Shown here: one piece after another, positions 21,680-32,406 of the stretch
Layout of the letters: the number at the start of each line of letters is the position of its first letter
Numbering within the stretch: the stretch's first letter is position 1
Assembly: GCA_036346205.1 (NCBI GenBank)
Contig: JARFJB010001971.1
Location: forward strand, 893,501 to 957,500
DNA from: Vesta saturnalis
Lineage: Eukaryota > Arthropoda > Insecta > Coleoptera > Lampyridae
Direction: 5' to 3'
Length of the DNA: 64,000 nt
Made by a program: the position numbers and the translations under genes
Notes under the pieces: generated by a model
Told to the model about the DNA's origin: nothing
The model's input: only the letters and a program-made list of their open reading frames with translations
The model's database searches: none

Positions 21680-23523
21680 TCAGGAACACTTAGGAGGATG
21701 GATAGAGGGATAATGAATTGCCAATAGATGCCTATGAACAGCTACCTTAAATTTTCTCATATCATAAGTGAGAGGAAAACAGGAACTAGGGAGATCATTC
21801 CAGAGTTTAGAAGCCGTGTAGAAAAATATGGATTGCGCCCGTTTGGTACGACAAGTGGAGATTTGTACTGCATACTGATGATGTGATTGAGCGAACCGAG
21901 TGTTTCTCGCAAAGATAGCCGGAGATGGTATCAAAGAATGTAATTCACCAGCACAATAGCCGTTGTAATAACGATAATACAAAGAAAGAACTGAAACCAT
22001 CCTTCTATGCTCAAGGGACTGTATGTGAGAAGTTAAAGACGGGTCATTTATAAGCCTAATCGCTCTCTTTTGAATACGATCAACGATATCGAGAGCGTAT
22101 TGGGGAGCACTAACCCAAAGGTGAGAATTATATTCCAGATGAGGCCGAATTTGGGCCTTATACAGCAAAAGGAGTTGTCGAGAGGTAAAGTACTGCTTAG
22201 ATCTGTACAAAAAGCCTATTTTACGAGCAGCTGTTTTGGTAGCTGACAGAAGATGGTCAACCCATGAGAGATTTGAAGATACAGTCATACCCAACAGAGT
22301 AATAGAGTCTGAAAACTTAAGAACTGAGCCATTCATACTTACAACAGGAAATGATCGATCTTTTTTGGCGGACATAAGGCAACACTGAGTTTTGTTAGCA
22401 TTAAATTTAACTAGATTATTGCTTCCCCATTCGAGAATACGTTGAATGTCTTTGTTGATTGAATTTGCCATTTCAGCTTTAATTTCTTGATTTGACATAG
22501 AAGGTGGATTATCACTATGAGTAGACTGAGATGAACTACAGTGAAGAGTGCTATCGTCAGCAAAGCAATGGATGGGGTTAGTTGTTGAAGAAATAAGGTC
22601 GTTTATGTACAGCAGAAAAGTGTAGGCGCTATAACGGATCCCTGTGGTACGCCCGCGTTAATGCTAACTTCTTTTGAAAAAAGCCATCAACTACGACACG
22701 TATTCGTCTTTATCAAGGAAACTAGAAACCCAGTTGATGAGCGCATCATTTAACCCAAACGAGGTGAGTTTGGCAAGTAAACACTTATGCCAAACTTGGT
22801 CAAATGCCTTTGAGATATCTAAAGCGACTACAACTGTTTCACCGGACTGCTCTACTGTATTGTTCCAAACTTGGGTCACATATGAAAGAAGATCGCCTGT
22901 TGAACGACTTTGCCTAAACCCATATTGATGGTCACTAAGGAGTTTGTTAGTTTCAAGAAACGTGAGCAGTTGCTGATTGATGGCTTTTTCCATGATTTTA
23001 GACAAAATGGAAGTGATGGCAATTGGTCTGTAATTTGAGGGATCGGTCTTATCACCTTTTTTGGGAATAGGTTGAACATTTGCTAACTTCCATGATGAAG
23101 GGAATTCCCCAGAAGATATAGAGATCGTATAGAGCTTAGATAGGACTGGTACTAGTTCGGGGAACATTTCTTTAAGACAATAGCTGGGATACCGTCTGGG
23201 CCAGTCGCCTTATTGAGATCAAGCCTACTGATGATCGATTCCAAGAGCTTGTACCGAAAATGAATTGGTTTCATAACGTATGAAGAAGAGTTGACTAGGG
23301 GCACATCTTTTCCAGAATCATTGAGACACGAGTTTGATGCAAACAAATCCACAAAAACGTTGGCTTTGTCTACAGAATCAGCAACTACCGATCCGTCAAT
23401 AGATGTCAGGGGGGGAAATGAAGATGTTCGAAAGTTTTTACTAATGGCTTTTGCTAAAGACCAAAATTTACGACTGCCTAAAGGAGATGTAGCTAGTTCA
23501 TTGCATTTTCGTTGTTCGAACAA
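21680..23523 (-). pseudogene. LINE copy A: reverse transcriptase region
   Basis: RT motifs occur in order across at least three frames: DLNKATGPDGIPAIVLKKC, ANVQPIPKKGDKTDPSNYRP, HQYGFRQSRSTGDLL, VVALDISKAFDQVWH, INAGVPQGSVIAPTLF, and the intact catalytic box HCFADDSTLHC near 22560. The C-terminal part (22498-21680) contains RKIGFLYRSKQYFTSRQLL and DIVDRIQKRAIRLI, ending HPPKCS. Frameshifts near 23160, 22690 and 22620 separate the pieces. Confidence 0.9.
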
Positions 23524-23576
23524 CTTTTTAGTTTTAGTGATGACACTTTTGCAGATATTTCTAGCACCAACGTATT

Positions 23577-24881
23577 CTACATGACTGTCAACCGATTTAT
23601 TAGATTTCCATTTAATGTAACATTTATTTTTAAAGATATTGCATCAGAACAAGCCTTATTGAACCAGGGTTGGGAACGTGAATGACCTACACGGTACTGT
23701 TTTTTCGGAATGTATAACTCCATTCCCATGAGGATGACTTCAGATACTGAAAGAGCGATGTCCGAAGAAGAGGACGACTTAAAACAATATTCACGCCATG
23801 GAAAGGTTGCAAAGAAATCCCGTAAATCACTCCATCGAGCTGACTTAAAACACCACAAGGTTCTATCGGTTTTGCGAACAACAGTGGAATTAGGTACAGT
23901 AGAAATGATTTTTATTAGACAATGGTCGGAAAGACCTAAAGGCGAAAGAACGGAAGTTTTATAAACAAGAGGGTTTGATGTAAGAAAGAGATCTAGAAGA
24001 TGTGGAGTATGGTTAGGGTTATCAGGGATTCTTGTGGGTTCAGAAATCATTTGTGTGAGATCACATGAAATAGCAAATGTTTCTGCACTATGACCAGCGG
24101 GATTTGTAGTAGATGAAAATTGAAGCCAATTAGAGTTATGAACATTGAAATCGCCTACAAATGAGATATCGCAAGATGGAAACTGAGACAGGAGATAGTC
24201 AACTTTCATACTAAGGTAATCGAAGAAGTCTTGAAAGTTGCTGTCATTAGGAGACCTATAAATGCAACAGTAGAATTTCACAAAATTAGGACCAGAATGT
24301 TTAAACCAAATCACGTCAAAATTTTTATTTTCTAAGGAAGAAACCCTCTTGCAAGCAATTCTGTCCTTGATGTAGGCACATACGCCTCCTTTATATCGAA
24401 AGTTAGAGTGAAGATGGTATTGAGGAAATTGCAAGTCGGGTGACTCGGAGCTTTCAGAGGAGACTTGTGTTTCAGATAGAAACAATATATCAGGTTGTAA
24501 TTGTTCAAGATGTTGGTGAATAGCATTAAGATTAGACCTGATACCGCGGATGTTGCAGTAGTGAATCAGAAAGTTGATACTTTCGATGACCGAGGTCGCT
24601 TGGGCCCTGCCCTCCCGGACATCCGAATGGGGCAGGATTTTACGTCCGGAATTTATAACCCTAGAAACCACAGCCATCTTATTTTTTAATTTGGGACTTT
24701 TAATCCGATAGGAAGACAGTGAGGGCGAGAAGGAAGAATAAGGATGAGAATAGATTGAGGATGATGGAAAAGGTAACCGGCAGCCCTTACCGAGCTCAGA
24801 AAATCGGAGACCCAATATTAAGGAGCCCATGGTAAGGGTGGTGGTACCTCCCGGCTGGCATGGAGTATACATGCCTACCAC
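23577..24881 (-). pseudogene. LINE copy A: AP-type endonuclease region
   Basis: The open block of about 434 codons (no ATG at the very first codon; an ATG lies a few codons in) contains the apurinic-endonuclease motifs of non-LTR elements in order: IHYCNIRGIRSNLNAIHQHL (Asn), ILFLSETQVS (catalytic Glu), CCIYRSPN (Tyr/Arg), FVGDFNVHNSNW (Asp, Asn), LLDLFLTSNP and GLSDHCLI (Asp-His). The family enzyme nicks target DNA to prime reverse transcription. The block ends with WFNKACSDA followed by a frameshift near 23640. Confidence 0.9.
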
Positions 24882-24888
24882 CTAATAA

Positions 24889-25697
24889 TATACGGCAAAT
24901 AAATAAATTTTTTAATGTTTGATATCGTAATTGAATACATTTTTATTGGACGATCATTTGTAACAATTTCAATTTAGATATGTATTGGATTACCTGTTTC
25001 ATATTTGCATTAAAATAATTTTTTTAGTTAGTAAACATAACCTAACCTGTTCAACATCAGCTGTTTTTATCAAGGATTTGCAAAAATGAAGTTCAACGTT
25101 TTATAAACTTTTAATTACACCAGACAGATAGACAGAAAATAAGAATAACTTCTGATAAGATTTTTGGCTGTTAATCTTAGCAATCATCGAATAGGTAAAC
25201 TCTTAAAACTCATCGTTGATTGCAGGTCTAAATATTTATATTTTTAAAAACCAACAACAGGAATCAATCAATTAGCGTCATTACATTAAAATATGTGTCA
25301 GAAAGTGTTATTACAAATACAAGTATTTATTCAGTTCAGACTATTAGTTTATTATGCCGAGCAGAAAATGCGAAAAATTATTTGTTCGATAATTCTTAGA
25401 TTAAGCAATAGTAGGTGTAAATGTGTCCTATAAAAACTTGAATGAAGCTTCTCAATGTGATTATAATATTATAAATTGAAATACTTCTAATAGAAGGACA
25501 GAACACAAACGTTGAAATAACTATTACGTTTTACAGTAGTGTACAACTTAATGCGACCCTTCTTGTTTGATCGGAAAACATTTTTGTAGAAGCATTTCAA
25601 ATTCTAATACCAATATGTAAAATAAATCACAAATTGATAAAACATTTTAAAATGTAATTTTATTAACATACAAAACTAAATAATTACAGAAGTTTAA
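24889..25697. other. Intergenic, nothing identified
   Basis: AT-rich; no gene, repeat or transposon end recognised. Confidence 0.45.
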
Positions 25698-26826
25698 TTA
25701 GTTAGAATCTAATTCACTGCCGCTGTCTTTGTCACTACTGCCGTAATCAATGTCTTCATCACTTTCACCTGTATTTACAGTAAAAATCAGCTCTTCGACT
25801 TCATCAATAAAACCTTCTTTTTCTAAATATTCTTGTTCAATCTTTTCTGTATGTTTGCACACAGCTTCCCATTCTTCACGACCAATTGGTTTCAATTTAT
25901 TCTCTGCTAATTTCCACACATCCTCAAATTTAAACGTAATATTATTACTCCCTACATAATTTTTAACTTGAGCCCATATCTTTTCAATTGGATTTAGCTC
26001 TGGATGGTAGGGTGGCAACCTTACCACAGAATGACCATGTTCAGCCATCAACTTATCGATTAAATAATTTTTATGAACTGGTCGATGAAGTTTAATTTTG
26101 TCATAGAGTTCGGGTTTTGTCTCACTTTGTTCAAATGCAATCCCACGTTCGTTTAACCACTTCTGCATTTCACCTTTTTTCCAGGCACACGTTGGATTAG
26201 GCCCAGTGGATATGATGTGGTAAGATGCAGTATCAACCACTAACACAGAATTAGGCTCGAGATTGGGAATACGTTTTTCTATCAACCACTTAGTATAACT
26301 CTTAGACTTCATGTCGTCATGATAATCTCCTCATGCATTTGGTACAAAAAGTGGTTTTTTTCGCCACCAAGACCTTCCTGTTGTCTTTAGTCTTCTGACA
26401 TTTAAAACCCATCTTTTTCACAATCGATCGAAAGCTGCCTAATTTTCCTCTTAAGTTTATCACTTCTTCTTGGACAGCTGCAAACACATTTTGCATTGTT
26501 GGGTTTCGCTTTTGGATATACAAAAAATTGTAAATTATCCTTCTAACAACTTCTTCATTAAACTTGTCGATGGTTGATCTAGGTGCTGGTTTGTTTGTTG
26601 TTTTACGAGGTGAACCAAATGTACTTCCTTCAGGTTTCGATCTGCCTTCCTGTGTAATGCGTTTAATTGTTTTTCTGGATATGCCTGTTGCTTCTGCTAA
26701 TCTTTCATACACACGATCGACAAGGGTAATAAAATCTTTTGATTCTTTTTCTGGCTTCATAAATTCATACAATTTATAAATAATTTCACGAGCTTGACTG
26801 TGAACAACTACTCCACTCATGTTCAA
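25698..26826 (-). pseudogene. Tc1/mariner-superfamily (DDE_3) transposase with central deletion
   Basis: The N-terminal block (26826-26317, about 169 codons from ATG) starts MNMSGVVVHSQAREIIYKLY and carries the helix-turn-helix text ATGISRKTIKRI. The C-terminal block (26312-25698, 204 codons) contains NSVLVVDTASYH (second acidic residue), VRLPPYHPELNPIEKIWAQV (third acidic region) and an acidic tail ending SGSELDSN. The two blocks abut in different frames, and the roughly 100+ residues between them in relatives, including the first catalytic Asp, are missing. An internal deletion at about 26315-26330 is the simplest explanation. No terminal inverted repeats were found. Confidence 0.85.
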
Positions 26827-27115
26827 AACGTTTACTTGGCAGTTTGGAAAACAAATAACGATGAAATAATAAAAAGTGTCTTGAAAAAGACAATGTGAAG
26901 TAAATAAAGCGAATGGCTACATTTATAAGTTGAATACTTGCATATTTGTCGAATACTTTTGACGTGTTTGAATCATATGCGCATGGAGGGGCGCGAGCCA
27001 CGACATTTTGAAACTACTCTAACATCAATTATTCTCCTCAGCAAATGAGCATAACTTAAAAAATTGATTGAGATGTCTAAATAAACCTATGTAAAGTATG
27101 AAAACGCAAATATAA
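26827..27115. other. Upstream flank of the Tc1-like transposase
   Basis: Probably the 5' non-coding part of the transposon, including the CG-rich text GGAGGGGCGCGAGCC near 26983, but no matching terminus was found on the other side. Confidence 0.3.
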
Positions 27116-27310
27116 GCCTGCAATTAATATAAGTTTTAAAAGTACTTAAAAGCCAACTATGGAATGTAATTCTATTTTAGTAAAGAATATTGTTAAACTG
27201 TCTAGAAGACAAATCAAAACACCCTTAATGGATGAAAGGTAATAATGACAAATGTCATAAATAAAATACTTATCTTTTTTGTTTTTAAACAATTTTAAAT
27301 TATACAATCA

Positions 27311-27349
27311 AAACGTTTCGATAATACTTACAGTTATCTTCGTCAGTAA
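27311..27349 (-). ncRNA. Hammerhead-like hairpin in PLE-1 left arm
   Basis: Minus strand: CTGACGA, one A, stem GATAA, loop, stem TTATC, then GAAACGTTT. This matches the hammerhead ribozyme core CUGANGA - helix II - GAAA, which Penelope-like elements are known to carry, except for one extra base before helix II. Helices I and III are not obvious. Confidence 0.4.
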
Positions 27350-28345
27350 TAATATATGTTAAAATGGTTAAAGATGTAAACAATTTTGTCAAAGTTGAAA
27401 AATTAAAACATAAACATCAGCCTGCTATCAACATAACAGTTTGAGAAACGTATAAAGCCAACTATAGAATCAAATTTTAGTAAATAACTAGGTCATTAAA
27501 CATTAAATATTGTTAAACTGTTTAAAGATGACAAATCAGAACACTCTTAACGGCAAAGCTAACAATGAAAAATGTCAAAACACTTTAAAAAATTTAATCA
27601 ATGTAAAAGTAAATTGAGAACTTCAATTTCAAAATGATAGAAGCATTCACAAATATAAACATGACATCAAATAATAATAATGTTAAATCTAACAAAGATA
27701 TCTTTATCAATAGTGTTATTAACAATGAAGAGCATAATGCAGAACGTTTTTTCTTTTCCTTTAAGGCTATTGTTATGCAATTGGTTCTCCTACATATAGT
27801 CTTGCAAAACATCTTACATCTTTATTAGAACCCATATAGGAAACACATTACATTAAAAATTCTGCCGACTTTGTTGAAAAAATTGCACTAACAATAGGCC
27901 TTAAAGGAAAAGAAAAAAACGTTCTGCATTATGCTTTTCATTGTTAATAACACTTGCACTTATTGATAAAGATATCTCTTTGTTAGATTTAACTGGATTG
28001 TTTTATTTGATGTCATGTTTATATTTGTGAATGCTTCTATCATTCTGAAGTTTTTCACAACTTTACACTTACATCATAACTTGATTAAATTTTGTTAAAT
28101 GTGTTTTTGTCTGACATTTTTTATTGTTAGCTTTCGCCGTTAGAGAGTGTTCTGATTTGTCATCTTTAAGACAATTTAACAATATTTAATTTTTAATGAC
28201 CTAGTTATTCTTTACTAAAATTTTATTCTATAGTTGGCTGTATACGTTTCGCAAACTGTTATGTTGATAGCAGGCTGATGTTTATGTTTTAATTTTTCAA
28301 CTTTGACAAAATTGTTTACAACATCTTGAACAATTTTAACAGATA

Positions 28346-28388
28346 TTACTACCGACGAAGATAACTGTAAGTGTTATCGAAACGTTTA
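28346..28388 (+). ncRNA. Hammerhead-like hairpin in PLE-1 right arm
   Basis: Plus strand: CCGACGA, one A, stem GATAAC, 7-nt loop, stem GTTATC, then GAAACGTTT. The CUGANGA core has U changed to C. The stem gains a sixth pair relative to the left arm. Confidence 0.4.
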
Positions 28389-28446
28389 GATTGTATAATT
28401 TAAAATACATCATTAAAAAAACCCAAAAAAGATAAGTATTTTATTA

Positions 28447-29870
28447 TGTGTGATAATGGTGAAAGTTTACATTTTCAAATATCATAATTAAAGAACAAAT
28501 TTAATAACATTTAATCAAATTATGTGTAAGTGTAAAGTTGTGAATAATAATAATATAATTTTTGATAACTTTAACATTACAATATTACAATATTCATAAA
28601 AAAAAACAGTACATACGAGGGCACAAACAATTAAAATAGAAACAATCAACTCAACAACAATCAATTCGTGAGAAATCAAAGAAGAAAATGGAAAGTGTGA
28701 GCCAGCAGAATGATATACTAATAAGTATCACCAAAGATGAAGTTACAGAAAGTCAAAAGAATACACCTACTACTAACACCGTGTATGAAAACGTGTCAAT
28801 CACCATAAACCTTATTCTGTAAAACTATTCTTAAGTAAAACAATCAGGTATGCAATGAAAAATTACCAGTATGGTTTCAACTCTAGAAACCCACACGTTT
28901 TGCTTTGGCCACTCTTTCACTTTCATTTTACTTAATCGTTTAATGCGTTTGTTAATTTTTTATTTGAATTAATAGGTCTATGTGCATTTATGCTTAATAT
29001 TTTTAAGAATTTTATTCTTTGTTGTTTCTTATTTTTCAAAAACTCTTCTTTCAGTATCTCTAATTTACTTTGTATCTTTTGATATTTATTTGACCTTAAT
29101 TACTATATTTCCTGCATATATTTGTATCTTTCATATAAGAAGTTTTAAAACTTTAATATTGAACAGAAAACGCACAATAACTCAGGAATTAAGTCCTTCC
29201 TCATTATTGGAACAATAATATAAACGAAAGACTATTATTCAATTTTTTTAATATGCTTTATACAATCAAAACTCAACCGACACAATTAATCTGTTATGAA
29301 ATATGGACTCCTGCTCTTCAGCCGGGTCCTATGAAGCAAGATGATAAAAGGAGAGAAAAAATTATGTGGACTATTACGTCGATAGGATTAATGACAATAA
29401 TAGAAGCACGCATTTACAAGTACAATTGGCGACAGTATTTGTGTTAGAGTACAGATAGGAGTATTGTGAATGTGATCAGAGGTAAAGCAAACGTTAAGTA
29501 GAAAGTAAACAAAAAGTAAAACAGGAATGAAGACAAAACAAGAATACTAAAAAATAAACTGAGTGACTGAAGAATAAAGGAACAGAAGAGCACTTCCCGA
29601 CAACATTTTTTGGATCAATCATTTTTTTTAGATTTAAATTCAACAGGTACTTTATCGTAATATGCAGCAATATTAAAAAATAAGAGCTATGCATTGTCCA
29701 ATAAGGTGAAACGATCACATGACATGAACACGGTGCTGAAAGTTGAGATTTTCGTCATGTGTGCAATACACAAGAATTTTTTAGTAATGTAATAAATATT
29801 GCTTGTGCTGTTTGTTCAATAATCGCTATTTCTTTATTGAAGTTTTGTTTGGTTTAATGGTAATGATGAA
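28447..29870. other. Intergenic, nothing identified
   Basis: AT-rich. A short ATG-initiated frame at 28688 (about 49 codons, MESVSQQNDILISITKDEVT...) and another at 29253-29447 show no family signature. Confidence 0.4.
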
Positions 29871-31080
29871 TAATTAATAGCACTAATGTTTCAAAATAAT
29901 ATTCCACAATATTTTATATAAATATTTATTTCTCAATGAGTTTCAATACATGTATCATTATCAAGAGAAAATATATAAGTAGAATAATAAGTAGTTATGG
30001 TAACATATTGTTAAGGTAAAACAGCAAACTTGATGTAAATTATAATTCTATGACTATTTAAAATATCTGTTAAAGGTGAGTCTATAAGATCAACTTGTTC
30101 GTTCATTAAATATACTTTCTTTTTATATTTATAAATTTCAAATACTTCCAAAACAATTTCGTTTGTCTTTTTTATTACAAAAATATAAAAAAAACAGATC
30201 TTACAATTTATTAAAATCAGATAAGATAAAAAAAAATTATCCGATTTGCAGATTAAAGTAACACTTTAGTAATTATTTCAAAAAATAATTATATACAGAA
30301 AGTTAATGATTTTATTATTAACGAAAATTTAGAAATTTTAAATAGAGATCCTATAACGAAATTTCAAAAAGATATGAAACAAAGTTTACAAAACCACAAT
30401 ATCTGCTTTACAGATTTAGAGAAACAATAAATTCTGAACAAGAGCCCACAAGTACAAAGACTATACCGAATTAACACAGAACCGACATACAATAAATACA
30501 TATCAATTTCATATTTGGGAAAAATATTAGAAAAAGCAGCTCACATATTACAAAACAAGAGTAGTACAAAGTAGCTGTCAAAATGAATACCAGTGTTCTT
30601 AAACATTTATTTAATGCTAAAGATTCAACTAACGACATTTTGAAGTCGGGAATTTAGGAATTGAACTGCACATCCTGTAATTCTGTTTATAGTGGACAAA
30701 CACAAGAACTTTGATATTCATTTAATAATAAATAATCATCATATGATTTCACTAAATATTAAATTTTTACATTTTTGTAATAAAAGAGACAAAGTAGATG
30801 TTTTGGAATCATCCAAAATTTATAAATATAAAAAGAGAGTACCTTGAATGAACGAACAGGTTAATCTTATACTTATTTTTAATAGTCATTTTAAATATAG
30901 AATCACAATTTGCATGTATGCTGTTTTACCTTAATAATTTGTTGCCATAAATACTTGTTATTATTTTACTTACATATTTCCTGTTGATAATGATACATAT
31001 TTTATTGAAACGCGTTGAGAAATAAATATTTATATAAAACATTGTGGAATTGTATTTTGAAGTATTAGTGCTATCAATTA
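29871..31080 (+). mobile_element. Penelope-like element with GIY-YIG region, inverted 5' copy (PLE-2)
   Basis: Arms 29871-30185 and 30771-31080 are inverted copies. The right arm is the 3' end of a plus-strand Penelope-like element; the left arm is a minus-strand partial copy of the same end, encoding KKVYLMNEQVDLIDSPLTDI on the minus strand. Both ends share the terminal motif TGATAATGATACATGTATTG followed by AAAC, then TTGAGAAATAAATATTTATA. The unit between the arms holds the decayed endonuclease region. A different family from PLE-1. Confidence 0.75.
30582..30910 (+). pseudogene. Penelope-like GIY-YIG endonuclease fragment
   Basis: Translation from 30582 gives NTSVLKHLFNAKDSTNDILK followed by SGI-stop-ELNCTSCNSVYSGQT. 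The GIY motif has lost its Tyr to a TAG stop; VYSGQT stands for the YIG half. Downstream, after a frame change, KRDKVDVLESSKIYKYKKRV and NEQVNL match the C-terminal part of Penelope-like proteins. This domain nicks target DNA in intact elements. It is inactive here. Confidence 0.75.
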
Positions 31081-31191
31081 TGGAATTCCACAAAGTAAGG
31101 TTAAAAATGTAAATTTAATCCAAATAACATATATTTCTGTTTATAATTTGCTTAAGAAAAATGTTATTGTTTAAAAATGGATTAGTTATTA

Positions 31192-31415
31192 AAGGAAGGA
31201 AAGCAACGTGTTTTATTCCCTCCCCGACGAATGCGGTCAGGAAAGAATCGGAAGGAATGGAGTTAGGGTTCTAAAGGGGAACATACTATCCCAGCATTCC
31301 CCTAAATAGCCGCACATGATGTGCGCATACATAATGATCATACCGCTATATGTGCATTACCTAGCGAATGCTGAGCAGACTGTGCTACCACTGATCCAAC
31401 TAGCTCGCAGCTCGG
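31192..31415 (-). mobile_element. tRNA-derived SINE, internally deleted copy
   Basis: Homologous to the SINE at 47466-47848, same strand. Shared text includes GGAATGGAGTTAGGGTTCT, AGCCGCACATGATGTGCG and the tRNA-like head (CAGTGGTAGCACAGTCTGCT on the minus strand). The segment containing the B box and about 40 bp after it is missing. No clear target-site duplication was found. Confidence 0.8.
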
Positions 31416-32299
31416 TTTAGTTATGAATAAAAAATACACGATATGTGTTTCACTAATGGGTTAATAGCTACATTTTACAATAAACCTCCCCATGGATTTT
31501 ATCCATAAAATTAAGTAGGTATTCAAAATTAATATTTTATAATTATAGCATATTCCTAACCCTCTTCATTGCGCAACTAAACACATCGCGTTAATATTCG
31601 GTTACACATATTTACATTACATATTATGCTGTGCGTACATCTTTTCTTTTAAAAGGTACACTGCAAAGTGCTTTCTATTAGCAATACTTGTACAACTCTT
31701 TTTTCTGTAGTATTTACTTCAATTCATAACCAGTATTTACCTTTCATTACAAATTATCGTATCAATACTACTTCTATACTACATATACTGCAGTCATTAA
31801 TGTTTTAATCATGTTTTTGATATAGCCTTTCTGCCAAATACACATGTATTTACTGCAATTCTCATGCACTCTAACACCTACATATGGGAGCACCCATCAT
31901 TGTATTTTCACATATCACTCCAAGGGTAATATTCTACCACTCAGCATTATTGCTCTTTCAGCCGAGTCACAGCTTCCCATACCACGCTACTGACACACCT
32001 GTACACTCATGTACTATGGTCTTCCCGCTGAAACTCAGACCATACTCACCATCTTCATTTGATCATCTCAACTTGAACACATCACTTGCTATTGTACGAT
32101 GACCAATAAGTGAAACTAAGACTGGGTGCCATTACCATTCCGCATAATTGGATTTTCACTGCTAAGAATATAATGACAAAAACCTACATAACATTTATGA
32201 AGGTATCCGTAAATAAATAGTTATTCTATGCATTAACAGACGTGTTAGAGCAAAACAGCAAAGTGGAAACTAAAAGATTACTATTATAAAACAAAAACT
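31416..32299. other. Intergenic, nothing identified
   Basis: AT-rich. A 72-codon plus-strand open stretch (31884-32102) lies in a GC-richer patch with no recognisable motif. Confidence 0.4.
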
Positions 32300-32305
32300 T
32301 TTATT
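32300..32305 (-). promoter_or_regulatory. AATAAA polyadenylation signal of the zinc-finger gene
   Basis: AATAAA on the minus strand, about 100 nt beyond the stop codon at 32407-32409, followed by T-rich transcript sequence. Its spacing suits a short 3' UTR. Confidence 0.55.
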
Positions 32306-32406
32306 TACATCAACTCTCAAAGTAAGTACATTGCAATATGACTATGCTAATTTCACCGTTGTCGGATAGCTAATCAATTATAGTTGTATTTACCGTTGAA
32401 TAAATT

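Larger units (their letters stand above)
21621..24888 (-). mobile_element. LINE copy A (Jockey/CR1-group), nearly full length
   Basis: Minus-strand element of about 3.27 kb. The 5' end near 24888 (GGTGGTAGGCATGTATACTC) is shared with copy C at 54313, suggesting an intact 5' start. The 3' end carries a short A tail (T11 on the top strand at 21621-21631) after CAGGAACACTTAGG... shared with copies B and C. It encodes an endonuclease block then a reverse-transcriptase block, interrupted by several frameshifts, so this copy is inactive. Copies B (41847-43503) and C (54313-57265) belong to the same family. Confidence 0.9.
27116..28446. mobile_element. Penelope-like element, inverted-repeat arrangement (PLE-1)
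   Basis: Two arms (27261-27774 and 27890-28446) are reverse complements of each other around a 115-bp centre. The centre, read on the plus strand, encodes GSPTYSLAKHLTSLLEP and HYIKNSADFVEKI, characteristic reverse-transcriptase sequence of Penelope-like elements, with one stop between. The region 27116-27260 also repeats part of the left arm (27420-27570) in direct orientation (shared GCCAACTAT...AGAAT and TATTGTTAAACTGT). Tandem and inverted partial copies are a known habit of Penelope-like elements. The copies are non-coding and decayed. Confidence 0.75.

Noticed and set aside
27261..28446. CRISPR-like or viral origin for the inverted repeats
   Set aside because: There are no regularly spaced short repeats, and Penelope-type RT sequence lies in the loop.
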